64,000 nt of DNA from the NCBI GenBank assembly GCA_963930645.1, contig OZ005651.1, forward strand, positions 330,293,527 to 330,357,526. The letters run 5' to 3'. Below the pieces are notes generated by a model. The model was not told the origin of the DNA. It searched no databases and worked only from the letters and a program-made list of their open reading frames with translations. This document shows, in pieces, positions 36,399 through 48,273 of this stretch (positions within the stretch are counted from its first letter, which is position 1; every line of letters starts with the position of its first letter). This DNA comes from Salticus scenicus. Its lineage: Eukaryota > Arthropoda > Arachnida > Araneae > Salticidae. The position numbers were made by a program, and so were the translations under genes.

Positions 36399-36593
36399 CT
36401 GTCAAACATAATGTATTTTTAAAGCTGTTGTAACCGTTATCACAGACACATATACTTTCTTCGTTGTCGCAATGACTATTTTCAACTCCAGAAATACATT
36501 GCTCGGAATCTGTGCATTGAGAACCCAATACGAATTTTGAAACATAGGTTGTGTCTTCTACTGTCATGACGCTAGGTGTTCCTTCTGTACTGC
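36399..36593 (-). CDS. EB-module-like repeat exon 9
   Basis: Open exon, duplicate of exon 7 on its donor half (NEESIC, LCLT) but with TTYVSKF on its acceptor half like exon 4, suggesting gene conversion. FKNT removes the second sequon, so this module has neither. Confidence 0.82.
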
Positions 36594-37231
36594 CTGCAAA
36601 AATAAATAAATAAAATTAAATAAAATTTAAAAATAATCGAAAATTAAAAAAAAAAAAAAAAAAAGAGTAAATAAATAATAGTAAAAAAATAAAAAAATAA
36701 AGAAATGAATAAGTAAAAAGAGGGACAACAATAATTTAAAATTCTTTAAATGGTAGAATAATAAGCAATGAATTCAGTTCTTGCATTTAGACGATGATTT
36801 CGATTGTTGCACCATAAAAACGACAATTCATAACGTGTGTTTTAATCTTTATTCGAAAAGTCCTACAAGAAAGCTGTTTGAAATAATTAAACTCTCTTAT
36901 CCCACTAGCTATTTACTACAGACGCATATTATTTTGTAGGTATGTCCATAGATGTTTTAAATGTAGGGACCTCGAGCAGGTCTAATGCTTAGGATAGTGT
37001 CAACTGGACATAATACTTTCTTCTTAGTTCTTTCGTGAGACTTCGGCTTTCACTATATGATTACCTTTTAAAATAATTTATAGCATTGAAACTCTCCTTT
37101 ATGAATCATAGTTTGTAAACAGTCAATACATTGTCTATTGAATAAATAACATTCTTTACTTGTAATTTCACTTAATTTGTAGAATTGTTCTTTGCAAAGA
37201 AATAGAATTTCATTTAGCATGAAAATACTTC

Positions 37232-37266
<35 letters not shown>

Positions 37267-37276
37267 TGAAGAAAAA

Positions 37277-37334
<58 letters not shown>

Positions 37335-39546
37335 GAGGTAAGTTCGATATGGAAGAGCTAACCTAAAAAACTTTGCAACATTTAGAATAGCACATTTTTA
37401 AAAATGTGTCGGATATTCTATAATGATTGTTAATTTTATTTTTAATTTATTCTTCTTCTTATTACTTTCTTCTATCTTCAATAGAAGAAAGTATTGGATT
37501 CGTAAAAATTTTCGATTTCGGGTTTTTGATGGATTTACACGTTTTGAGAGCTGTAGAACACGATTTTAACATTTTTAGAAAATGTCTGTCTGTCTGTCTG
37601 TCTGTGTGTGTGTGTGTGTGACAAAATTTTGTGGCAACTGTATCTCTGGAGCTACTGCACAGAATTTCATACAAATTGGTATGTAGTTGCACCTTGACAT
37701 AAATTAGTGCCTATCAACTTTTGGTAAAAATCGTCTTACAGGTTGCGTTGCCATCTCGCTTTTTCTAAATTTTTAACAGGGTGATATAGGGCAAAAATTT
37801 TCAAGATGGGTATCTTTCGAAAGGTCTCGTCAGTACCTTTAAAACGAATGGTTGAACTTTAAATCTGTGATAATTTAAAACAAAGTTATCGATTTTTTTT
37901 ACTTTTTACGGAAAAAAACTTAGATTTTTTTTTTTTTTTTTTTCCTCCCCTTAATTTTATCTAACTCCCACGGTTTCCGTGTTCTGACAAACTTAAACTA
38001 ATTTTTGCTTTTTCCCCCTAATTTTGACAAAGTCCTACGGTTTCCGTGTCTTGACAAACTTTAACATATTTTTGTATTTTTCCCCTAATTTTGTCAAAGT
38101 CCCACGGTTTCCGTGTTTTGACAAACTTTGACAAAATTTTGGGTAAAATGTGAAAATTATTCTAAGTTTGTCAAAACACGGAAACCGTGGGAGTTTGATA
38201 GAATTAAGGGGAGAGAAAAAAAAAAAAAAGTGGGACTTTGACAAAATTTTGGGTAAAATGTGAAAATTTGATAAAGTCCCACTTTTTTTTTTTTTTTTTT
38301 CCCTCTCCCCTTAATTCTATACTTTTTTTTTTTTTTTTTTTAATTGTTACTGAGTGAATTTGTATAGGAAAAGATAGAAGAAAGTCTCGTGGTGGCCACA
38401 GCATACTAGTTTTTTTTTTTGTGAGGAAAGTCGCTGGCATTTATAATGATATATAACCCAATTTACTGAAAACTGACATATTATCATACTATACAAATCT
38501 GTTTGTATGTATGCCCGTTAATCGTGAAAGAAGAATATAAGAGGATGTGGCCACTGCGGAAAAATAAGAAGTCATATTATATCAGCGCTAAGTAAACAGT
38601 TATACAAGAAATTTTATATTATTATTGTAAAATTATGTAATGTGGATACGTCCAGAAGAAATACATCGTAACAAAGGGTCTCAAATCTGCTAAATAAATA
38701 AAGTAAAGTAGTACTAGTTATGGTGTTGATAGATTCAATACGGCTTCCGCTGTAGTCATGGTACTCTTTTCAGTTATCTTGAGTAGATAACAGTTAACTT
38801 CATTTACCCTGTTAGCTCATACGTTGTACGCCAAATGCTCCTATACCATTCCTCCAAGCCGGGCTACCTTCTCACCAACTGCTAAACGTATTTTGATGCG
38901 CTTTTACATGAAATTTAGTATAAATAATTTCCTGCAGTTTCTCGTTGAAACTTTTAATGGTGTACTTATAAATATTTATGTGTGTTATTTACATTAAATT
39001 ATACTCCAAATAATAAATTCAGTGTTGTGCTGAATCGTTGTGCTAGACGATAGATATACTTAAATTGCGTAGTATTCCTATCATGATCTTCAAGCATATA
39101 GTTGTGACTTAAATAAAATTTTTTGTCTGAACGCTATCGGTAAACGCAAACACTCAGAGAAAGTTTTGCTGAATCAATAAAAATGTGGTGTGCAGACTGA
39201 AAATTCCTATTATAATGTGTTCCAATCGAAACAATTTCTTTTAGATTAAGAAAGTAATTTTTCTTTCATTCCTAAGAAAGTTTTTTTGTATTTGCTTTTA
39301 TACATAAAATATTTTGTTAATGTAAGCAAATACATGGAAATTTTCTTAAAATTTTGCAAACATTTAACAAATTATATATTGTGTTCTCATAACCAAATGA
39401 TTTCTCTACTTCTAATAAAAATTTGATTCAAAACAATAAAATAACTTAAAAAATAAAATTGTGGATTTAATCAAATCCGTCCTCTGCGTGTAAAAATGGG
39501 TAGTAAAATATAAGCTTATTTTAAATATTTGAGAACACGCACTTAC
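36594..39546 (-). other. Intron between exons 10 and 9
   Basis: Copy of the intron between exons 8 and 7, carrying in addition the Helentron-like insertion and a TA microsatellite at about 37294-37332. Confidence 0.75.
37464..38409 (+). mobile_element. Helentron/DINE-like non-autonomous element
   Basis: A 946-bp insertion absent from the otherwise near-identical duplicate (empty site around 33160-33175). It starts with ACTTTCTTCTATCTT (37464-37478); the perfect 15-bp inverse AAGATAGAAGAAAGT lies at 38371-38385, 24 bp before the right end. That end carries a small hairpin (GTGGTGGCCAC) and CTAG, inserted between T residues without a target duplication. Inside are a TGTC/TG microsatellite (about 37583-37620) and repeated CGGTTTCCGTG-TTTTGACAAAC motifs, three direct and one inverted. 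A left inverted repeat, a subterminal right inverted repeat followed by a hairpin, central repeats and no duplication are the hallmarks of Helentron-derived elements such as Drosophila DINE-1. Confidence 0.6.
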
Positions 39547-39741
39547 CTGGCAAACATAGTGTACTATTAAAGCTGTTGTAACCGTTATCACAGACACATA
39601 TACTTCCTTCGTTTTCGCAATGACTATTTTCAACTCCAGAAATACATTGCTCGGAATCTGTGCATTGAGAACCCAACACGAATTCTGAAACATTGGTTGT
39701 GTCTTCTACAGTCATGACGCTAGGTGTTCCTTCCGTACTGC
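39547..39741 (-). CDS. EB-module-like repeat exon 10
   Basis: Open exon, duplicate of exon 8 (both CENEGSIC) but with VEDTT instead of VENTT. An apparent ORF reaching 39850 is intron read-through. Confidence 0.82.
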
Positions 39742-41644
39742 CTGCACAAATAAATAAATAAAAATAAATAAAATTTAAAGATAAATTTAAAAATTTAAAT
39801 ATAAAGAGTAAATAAATAATAAAATGAATAAATAGTATGAGGGACGACAATAATTTAAAATTCTTTAAATGGTAGACTAATAAGCAATGAATTCAGTTCT
39901 TGCATTTAGACGATGATTTCGATTGTTGCACCATAAAAACGATAATTGACAACGTGTGTTTTAATCTTTATTCGAAAAGTCCTACAAGAAAGCTGTTTGA
40001 AACAATTAAACTCTCTTATCCCACTAGCTATTTACTATTGACGCATATTATTTTGTAGGTATGTCCATAGATGTTTTAAATGTAGGGACCTCGAGCAGGT
40101 CTCCTGCTTAGGATAGTGTCACCTGGACATAATACTTTCTTCTTAGTTTTTTCGTGAGACTGCGGCTCTCACTACATGTTTACCTATTAAAATAATTTAT
40201 AGCATTGAAACTCTCTTTTATGCATCATAGTTTGTAAACAGTCAATACATTGTCTATTGAATAAATAACATTATTTATTTGTAATTTCATTTAATTCGTA
40301 GAATTGTTCTTTGCAAAGATATACAATTTCATTTAGCATAAAGATACGTCCCGATTTTTTTTTTTTTTTTTTTTTTGACATGAAAAAAGAAAAAAAAATC
40401 TATAAAACGAGGTAAGTTCGATATGGCAAAGCTAACCTAAAAAACTTTGCAACATTTGGAATAGAACATTTTTTAAAATGTGTCGGATATTCTATAATAG
40501 TTGTTGATTTTTTTTTTCTTTTTTTAGTGAGGAAAGTCGCTGATATATAACCTAATTTATTTAAAACTGACATATTATGATACTATAGAAATCTGTTTGT
40601 GTGTATGCCCGTTTATAGTGAAAGAACAATATAAGAGGATGTGGCAATTGCGGAAAAACAAGAAGTCATATTATATCAGTGGAAGACATTATGTTAACAG
40701 TTATACAAAAAGTTTTGCATTATTATTGTAAAGTTATGTAATGTGGATACGTCCAGTAGAAATACTTCGTAACAATAGGATTCAAATCTGCTAAATAAAT
40801 AAGGTAAAGCAGCACCAGCCATGGTGTTGATAGATTCAATACGGCTTCGGCTATAGTCATGGTTCTCGTTTCAGTAATCTTGAGTAGATAACAGTTAACT
40901 TCATTTACCCTGTTAGCTCATACGTTGTACGCCAAATGCTCTTATACCATTCCTCCAAGACGAGCTACCTTCTCACCAACAGCTAAACGTATTTAGATGC
41001 GCTTTTACATGAAATTTAGTATAAAAAATTTCCTGCAATTTTTCGTTGAAACTTTTAATGGTGTACTTATAAATATTTATGTGTGTTATTTACTTTAAAT
41101 AATACTCCAAATAATAAATTCAGTGTTGTGTTGAATCGTTGTGCTAGATGATAGATATACTTAAATTGCGTAGTATTCCTATCATGATCTTCAAGCATAT
41201 AGTTGTGACTTAAATAAAATTTTTTGTCTGAACACTAACGGTAAAAATAAACACAAAGAGAAAGTTTTGCTGATCAATAAAAATGTGGTGTGCAGACTGA
41301 AAATTTCTATTATAATGTGTTCCAAACGAAAAAATTTCTTTTTGATTAAGAAAGTAATTTTTCTTTCATTCCTAAGAGAGTTTTTTTGTATTTGCTTTTA
41401 TACATAAAATATTTTGTTAATGTGAAAATTTTGGAAATTTTCTTAAAATTCTGCAAATATTTAACAAATTATATATTGTGTTCTCTTAACCAAATAATTT
41501 CTCTACTTCTAATAAAAATTTGATTCAAAACAATAAAATAACATAAAAAATAAAATTGTAAATTTAATCAAATCCGCCCTCTGCGTTTTAAAAATGGGTA
41601 GTAAAATATAAGCTTATTTTAAATATTTGAGAACACGCACTTAC
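39742..41644 (-). other. Intron between exons 11 and 10
   Basis: Near-identical to the intron between exons 9 and 8 as far as about 41050, where the 4.27-kb duplication ends. No insertion. Confidence 0.75.
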
Positions 41645-41839
41645 CTTGCAAACATAGTGTACTATTAAAGCTGCTGTAACCGTTATCACAGACACATATA
41701 CTTCCTTCGTTGTCGCAATGACTATTTTCAACTCCAGAAATACATTGCTCGGAATCTGTGCATTGAGAACCCAACACAAATTCTGAAACATTGGTTGTGT
41801 CTTCTACAGTCATGACGCTAGGTGTTCCTTCCGTACTGC
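41645..41839 (-). CDS. EB-module-like repeat exon 11
   Basis: Open exon with GYSSF instead of GYNSF and Gln for Pro near its end (LCLQ). The donor context is CAAG|GTAAG. Both sequons and six cysteines are kept. Confidence 0.82.
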
Positions 41840-42608
41840 CTGCACAAATAAATATATAAAAATAAATAAAATTGAAAAATAAATTTAAAAATTTAAAAAT
41901 AAAGAGTAAATAAATAATAAACAAATAAATAAAAAAAAATGAATAAATAGAAAAAAAAAGGGAAGACAATAATTTAAAATTCTTTAAATGGTAGACTAAT
42001 AAGCAATGAATTCAGTTCTTGTATTTAGACGATGATTTCGATTGTTGCACCATAAAAACGACAATTCATAACGTGTGTTTTAATCTTTATTCGAAAAGTC
42101 CTTCAAGAAAGCTGTTTGAAATAATTAAACTCTCTTATCCCACTAGCTATTTACTATTGACGCATATTATTTTGTAGGTATCTCCATAGATATTTTAAAT
42201 GTAGGGACATCGAGCAGGTCTCCTGCTTAGGATAGTGTCACCTGAACATAATACTTTCTTCTTAGTTCTTTCGTGAGACTGCGGCTTTCACTATATGAAT
42301 ACCTATTAGAATAATTTATAGCATTGAAACTCTCCTTTATGAATCATAGTTTGTAAACAGTCAATACATTGTCTATTGAATATATAACATTCTTTACTTG
42401 TAATTTCACTTAATTTGTAGAATTGTTCTTTGCAAAGAAATAGAATTTCATTTAGCATAAAAATTTTCTTTTATATATATCTATCATATGAGGTAAGTTC
42501 GATATGGAAGAGCTAACCTAAAAAACTTTGCAACATTTGGAATAGAACATTTTTAAAAATGTGTCGGATATTCTATAATGATTGTTTATTTTATATTTAT
42601 TCCTTTTT

Positions 42609-42639
<31 letters not shown>

Positions 42640-42734
42640 AGGAAAGTCGCTGGCATTTTTAATGATATATAACCTAATTTACTGAAAACTGACATATTAT
42701 CATACTATACAAATCTGTTTGTATGTATGCCCGT
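41840..42734 (-). other. Intron between exons 12 and 11, part right of exon 11
   Basis: Ordinary unit sequence up to the ATGCCCGT site (42727-42734) used by the hAT-like element. Confidence 0.75.
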
Positions 42735-43306
42735 TAGGGTGGAACGAAAATGGCCTTTTATTATTTTTTTTTTAATATCAGTTTGGTAATAGTGGGGAAA
42801 AGTTGCCTTTTAGGCTCAAAAGGAAGTGAAAAAAAATTGGATGCGTTACTATAATATCTTGAGGTGCCGCAAATAGCTTAAATTTTGTAAAAACATTGAA
42901 AAAATTGAAAAATAAAAAATAGGCCTTTAATTTTTTTTTTTTTTTAGATTTTATTTTGGAAATACTGGGGAAAAGTTGCCATTTAGGTTAAAAAAGAATT
43001 TTTAAAAATTTGGTTGCAATATTACAACGTCTTGAGATGCCGCAAAGAGCTTAAATTTTGTACAAAAATTGAAAAATTATAAACTTTGATAAATTATTTT
43101 TTATGAATTTCTCCTACATATAATGTTACAAAAAATCGTTTCAAATACATATATAATATAAACATTAGAATTGGGAAAAAATATTATTTACAAAATATAA
43201 TAAAAATAAAAAAATATTTTGTAATGTTAAATTTTGTAAATTTCTTACTTCTGTATTCTTAAAAATTGCAAATGTTACAGCTGCAAAATGTTTGTTTCTA
43301 CTTCAT

Positions 43307-45609
43307 TTAGAAATTAAACTGTTTTTTCGTATTAAATTTTGGCATTTTCTCACGTGAGTCAATTTTTGCTCTTATGTATCCTTCTCTTGCGATTGAACTA
43401 CAGACATTTTGAGCCGATTCGGTCACCAGTTTCACAGCTCTTTCCACTGCTTGCGTGTGGGAAGGAAGCCGGGGAAAGTCGATAACCGGGTCCACTTTAC
43501 TATTTGGTTCAGCTTCAAATGTCTTCCGTATAAAGTCATTCACGGTGTCACTTGAAACATGTTTTAATAAGGGAGGTTCAGTTACGTCATTTTCAGGCCA
43601 TAAGATCATGTCGATGTAATCCTTTGCATCGAAGTTTATCTTTGGAACTTTAAACTTCCTGACTCCCCCTCTACTTTCTGTTCTTGCTTTTAAAACACGT
43701 CGTAAACCAAGTTCTCTATGAATTTTGCGTTCATCACATAGCATGGACAAAAGGAGATTTTCCGGGGCAGCAAAATACCCACTTCTTTGAATAACCGGAT
43801 CTATAACGTTCTTGAGGTCGTCTGAGAGATAGCGTGAATATGAGATAAGTTTAAACAGATGTTTGGAACCATAAGTACATGAAGGTTTTAACTTAATATT
43901 AAACCACACAGGTGCATACACTTTCACAATGTACTCAGCCAGAGTCTTAAGATTTTCAGTTGGATTTTCAGTTGCCACATACAATTTAAGCACGCGGTTG
44001 GCTAATGTCAGCCATCTAGAGTGAGAAAGTTTTCCAGGGTTTCTTAAAGATAAATCCAGTGGGCAATTTCCACTTGATACAGCTATACTCATATCCAATA
44101 AATACTTCTGATCTGTACTTAAATCATTTCTGTTATCCAAAAGAGGAAGGTTATTTTCAATTGGCATGAAAGTAACAGCAGGAAGATTAGCACAGTTTTC
44201 AAGCTGCTGACCTATTTCGCCTTTAAACTCATTGGGTCCCTTCGTTTTACCATCTAAATGACAAAAAAGGTGTCGCAATGGTAGCTCATTAGCATGGAAC
44301 ATACAAATTAACCATTGTAAAGGTCTTCCTATTTCCTTTTCAATCAAAGAAATCACACCATTATTATGTCCCGTGTTTACAACGGTTCCATCACAGCCAA
44401 TAGCAGTAAAGTTCAAAAGTTGTTTGTTGTGTTCTCTATCTTCAAGAAACTGCAGTATACTGTCTGCTATGTCTTTTCCGGTGCCAGATTTAGGTGTTAC
44501 GTGGCCTAAAAACCTTGAGTTTAATTCCTCTATTAGTGAAACGTGCTCTTCTGAAACAACTTTTGTGTACAACTTAGTTCCTTTCTTTTCTCGAACAATT
44601 GTTTTGTCTTTTCTTCCATCAAAAAGCAATCCTCTATTTTCGGTTATCGGACGATAATGGCTGTCATTAATGAGATCTTTTCGATTTGTTGATCTTGCTC
44701 GTCTAATTTTCACCCTGTCTATTACATTGGTTTTGTCTTCTTCTGTGATTACACCCAAGTCCTGTAAAGCGGCACTAGCTATTGCTGCAGCAGCTCTATC
44801 TGATATTCCGATACGGTCAGCAATGGAAGCTACAGATGACAATTTAATGCGTATTTGAGTGTTTTTCACTTCTTTCAGTTTTGAAGGTCCTGGTAGATGT
44901 GTGACTTCTTGTATACTGATGGACCTGGTTGGTTTGCCTCTTCTGGTAAAGAACAATGCTGCCTTTCAGCTCTGTCATTGTTGCCAGTAACCGTTTCTAA
45001 TGCACTGGTGTTTTTTGTCCGTTCTTGATTAAACTTAAGTATTCTCTGTAGTTCTTTACTTTTTCTGACTTCTTTCTTCCTCAAAGCGCTTGTGGTAGCT
45101 TTATCAATATTACCTATAACCATTGCCCTGTTAGAACGTTGATCTTTCAGAAACTCTTGTTCCATAACTGGTACATTTTTTTCTTTTATACAAGTACAAG
45201 TATTAAAGTTTGCACACTTACAGGCAGCAATATCAAATAAACGTTTCGCTTCTTCTCTAAATTTTGCAAGGTTGCAGTCAAACTTATCTGACCCTTTTCC
45301 GCTTTTAGACCTTAATAAATTCCTATATTTACAATGATAAGCTTTTATCATTTGTAAAATTCTTTTGCTAGAAACAACGGGAATAGAAGCTCTTGACCAT
45401 ATTTGTTCTATTTTGGGAACTAAAATGTCACATATTTCACTTACAGTAGGATCCTTCTCTGAAGCAGTTTTGAGGTTATGTCTAATATAACATTAACACT
45501 TCATAATGTATTCGTAAGTAGGCAGTTCAACTTCACACAAATCACCAAATTTCCCAAAAATGGGACATTCCGACATTTGTCTTGTCTTCACTATTTTAGA
45601 CTGAGCCAT
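43307..45609 (-). pseudogene. Transposase of the hAT-like element, with an in-frame stop and a frameshift
   Basis: The likely start is the ATG at 45609 (MAQSK). The frame meets TAA at 45493-45495, resumes in the same frame through 45351 (a Cys-rich stretch CKCANFNTCTC, possibly zinc binding), and ends at 44875. The main 549-residue body lies in another frame (44956-43307), so a frameshift falls in the 44875-44956 overlap, unless an unrecognised intron is present. The body has a CDGT motif (a candidate catalytic Asp), FHANELPLRHL, and near its C-terminus SHTQAVERAVK, recalling the C-terminal ER motif of hAT transposases. I recognise it as resembling uncharacterised transposase-like proteins of arthropods and cnidarians; exact family not certain. 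With two lesions this copy is probably inactive. Confidence 0.75.
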
Positions 45610-46234
45610 TTTTATTCTCAAAAATAAAGTATTATGCAAACTAAAACTAACAAAATATACCTTAAACGGTGCGGAGACGTCCACTCAACTGAACTTCGCA
45701 AAGCCTGACACCTGCTCTGAGCTTGTCAGGTGTCACGTGTCAGTACACGCAGACAAATCTCCGCCTCCTTCCACCCCCCCTTCTCCCTCACAACATCTGC
45801 TCCGGCGATGACTCATGCTTCCTGATGCCAATGCAATAGTAAAACTGTTTCTATTCATAATAAAACGCCTATTTGAAATATTTTGTTTTATAAACGAGAC
45901 CTGCAAAAAAACCCTTTAAAATATAGCAAAGATTTCAATTTTATGAAACTTTAATGTCCTTGCGGCACCTCAAGTCGTACTCCAATCGTTTTCATATTTT
46001 TAATTTATCTTATCTACACCAAAAGGCAACTTTTCAGCGCTATTCCAAATTAAAAATCAGAAGTTGGTTTTATCGTTTTTTTTTCAATTTTATGAAACTT
46101 TAATGTCCTTGCGGCACCTCGAGACGTACTCCAATAGTTTTCATATTTTTAATTTATCTTATCTACACCAAAAGGCAACTTTTCAGCGCTATTCCAAATT
46201 AAAAATCAGAAGTTGGTTTTTTCGTTCCACCCTA
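45610..46234 (-). other. Upstream region and right end of the hAT-like element
   Basis: A locally GC-rich stretch (about 45690-45800) upstream of the transposase ATG may hold its promoter. The two subterminal repeats and the right inverted repeat follow. A plus-strand frame at 46064-46264 is not credible. Confidence 0.5.
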
Positions 46235-47274
46235 ATGCCCGTTAATCGTGAAAGAAGAATATAAGAGGATGTGGCAATTGCTGAAAAACAAGAAGTCATA
46301 TTATATCAGCGGAAGACATTATGTTAACAGTTATACAAGAAATTTTGCATTATTATTGTAAAATTATGTAATGTGGATGCGTCCAGAAGAAATACATCGT
46401 AACAATAGGTCTCAAATCTGCTAAATAAATAAAAAAGCAGCACTATCCATGGTGTTGATAGATTCAATACGGCTCCCACTGTAGTCATGGTACTCTTTTC
46501 AGTTATCTTGAGAAGATAACAGTTAACTTCATTTACCCTGTTAGCTGATACGTTGTACGCCAATTCCTCTGATACCATTTTTCCAAGTCGGGCTGCCGTC
46601 TCACCAACTACTAAAGGTATTTAGATGCGCTTTTACATGCAATTTAGTATAAAAAATTTCCTGCAGTTTTTCGTTGAAACTTTTAATGGTGTACTTATAC
46701 ATATTTATGTGTGTGATTTACTTTAAAAAATACTCCAAATAATAAATTCAGTGTTGTGTTGAATCGCTGTGCTAGATGATAGATATACTTAAATTGCGTA
46801 GTATTCCTATCATGATCTTGAAGCATATAGTTGTGACTTAAATTAAATTGTTTGTCTGGACACAAACGGTAAACACAAACACTCATAGAAAGTTTTTCTG
46901 AATCAATAAAAATGTGGTGTGCAGACTGAAAATTTGTATTATAACGTGTTCCAATCGAAACAATTTCTTTTAGATTAAGAAAGTAATTTTTCTTTCATTT
47001 CTAAGAAAGTTTTTTGTATTTGCTTTTATACATAAAATATCTTGTTAATGTAAGCAAATACATGGAAATTTTCTTAAAATTTTGGAAACATTTAAAACAT
47101 TATATTTTGTGTTCTTTTAACAAAACGATTTCTGCACTTCTAATAAAAATGTGGTTCAAAACAATAAAATAACTTAAAAAATAAAATTGTAGATTTAATC
47201 AAATCCGTCCTCTGCGTGTAAAAATGGGTAGTAAAATATAAGATTATTTTAAACATTTGAAAAAACCCTCTTAC
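46235..47274 (-). other. Intron between exons 12 and 11, part left of exon 12
   Basis: The unit resumes after the target duplication and runs to the donor of exon 12; no further insertion. Confidence 0.75.
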
Positions 47275-47469
47275 CTGGCAAACATAGTGTACTATTGAAG
47301 CTGTTGTAACCGTTATCACAGACACATATACTTCCTTCGTTGTCGCAATGACTATTTTCAACTCCAGAAATACATTGCTCGGAATCTGTGCATTGAGAAC
47401 CCAATACGAATTCTGAAACATAGGTTGTGTCTTCTACTGTCATGACGCTAGGTGTTCCTTCTGTACTGC
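47275..47469 (-). CDS. EB-module-like repeat exon 12
   Basis: Open exon of the Tyr type (TTYVSEF) with otherwise consensus sequence. It and its flanks (ACATTTGAAAAAACCC) correspond to exon 4. The donor is preceded by CCTCTTAC on the plus strand, still GTAAG. Confidence 0.82.
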
Positions 47470-48273
47470 CTGCAAAAATAAATAAAATTAAATAAAATTA
47501 AAAAATATTTCAAAGAAATTAAAAATAAAGAGTAAATAAAAAATATATATATATAAAATAAAAAAATGTATAAATAAAAAGAGGGACGACAATAATTTAA
47601 AATTCTTTGAATAGCAATGAATTCAGTTCTTGCATTTCAACTGTGATTTCGATTTTTGCGCCATAACAACGACAATTCATAATGTGGGTTTTAATCTATA
47701 TTCCAAAAGTCCTACAAGAAAGCTGTTTGAAATAATTAAACTCTCTTATCCTACTAGCTATTTACAATAGACGCATATTATTTTGTAGATATTTCCATAC
47801 ATTTTTTAAATGTAGGGACCTCGAGCAGGTCTCCTATTTAGGATAGTGTTACCTGGACATAATACTTTCTTCTTAGTTTTTTCGTGAGACTGCAGCTTGC
47901 ACTAGTTTTTTACCTAGAAAAATAATTTATAGCATTGAATCTCTTCTTTATGAATCAAAGTTCGTAAACAGACAATACAATGTCTATTGAATAAATAAAA
48001 TTCTTTTTTTTGTAATTTCACTTAATTTGTAGAATTGTTCTATGCAAAGAAATAGAATTTCATTTAGCATAAAAAATTTTCCCCGTTTTTTTTCTTTGAC
48101 ATGAAAAAAGAAAACAAAAAAATATAAAATGAAGTAAGTTCGATACGGCAAATCTAACCTAAAAAACTTTGGAACATTTGGAATAGAACATTTTTTAAAA
48201 TGTGTCGGATATTCTATAATGGTTGTTTTTTTATTTTATTTTATTTTTTTACTGAGGAAAGTCGCTGGCATTT

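Larger units (their letters stand above)
42735..46234 (-). mobile_element. hAT-like DNA transposon (3.5 kb)
   Basis: Perfect 16-bp terminal inverted repeats (TAGGGTGGAACGAAAA) bound a 3,500-bp insertion flanked by the 8-bp duplication ATGCCCGT (42727-42734, 46235-46242). The empty site ATGCCCGTTAATCG survives in sister units. Each end also carries two subterminal repeats with a TTGCGGCACCTC / GAGGTGCCGCAA core and AAAGGCAACTTTTC: near 42790-42900 and 42950-43065 on the left, 45934-46076 and 46083-46225 on the right. An 8-bp duplication and a TAGGGTG start fit the hAT superfamily. The element encodes one degraded transposase on the minus strand. Confidence 0.85.

Noticed and set aside
38035..38440. 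Minus-strand ORFs rich in Lys and Phe
   Set aside because: They are translations of poly-A/poly-T runs and internal repeats of the Helentron-like element.
44373..44858. Plus-strand ORFs at 44373-44657 and 44670-44858
   Set aside because: They lie opposite the transposase body, whose minus-strand frame carries the recognisable motifs.
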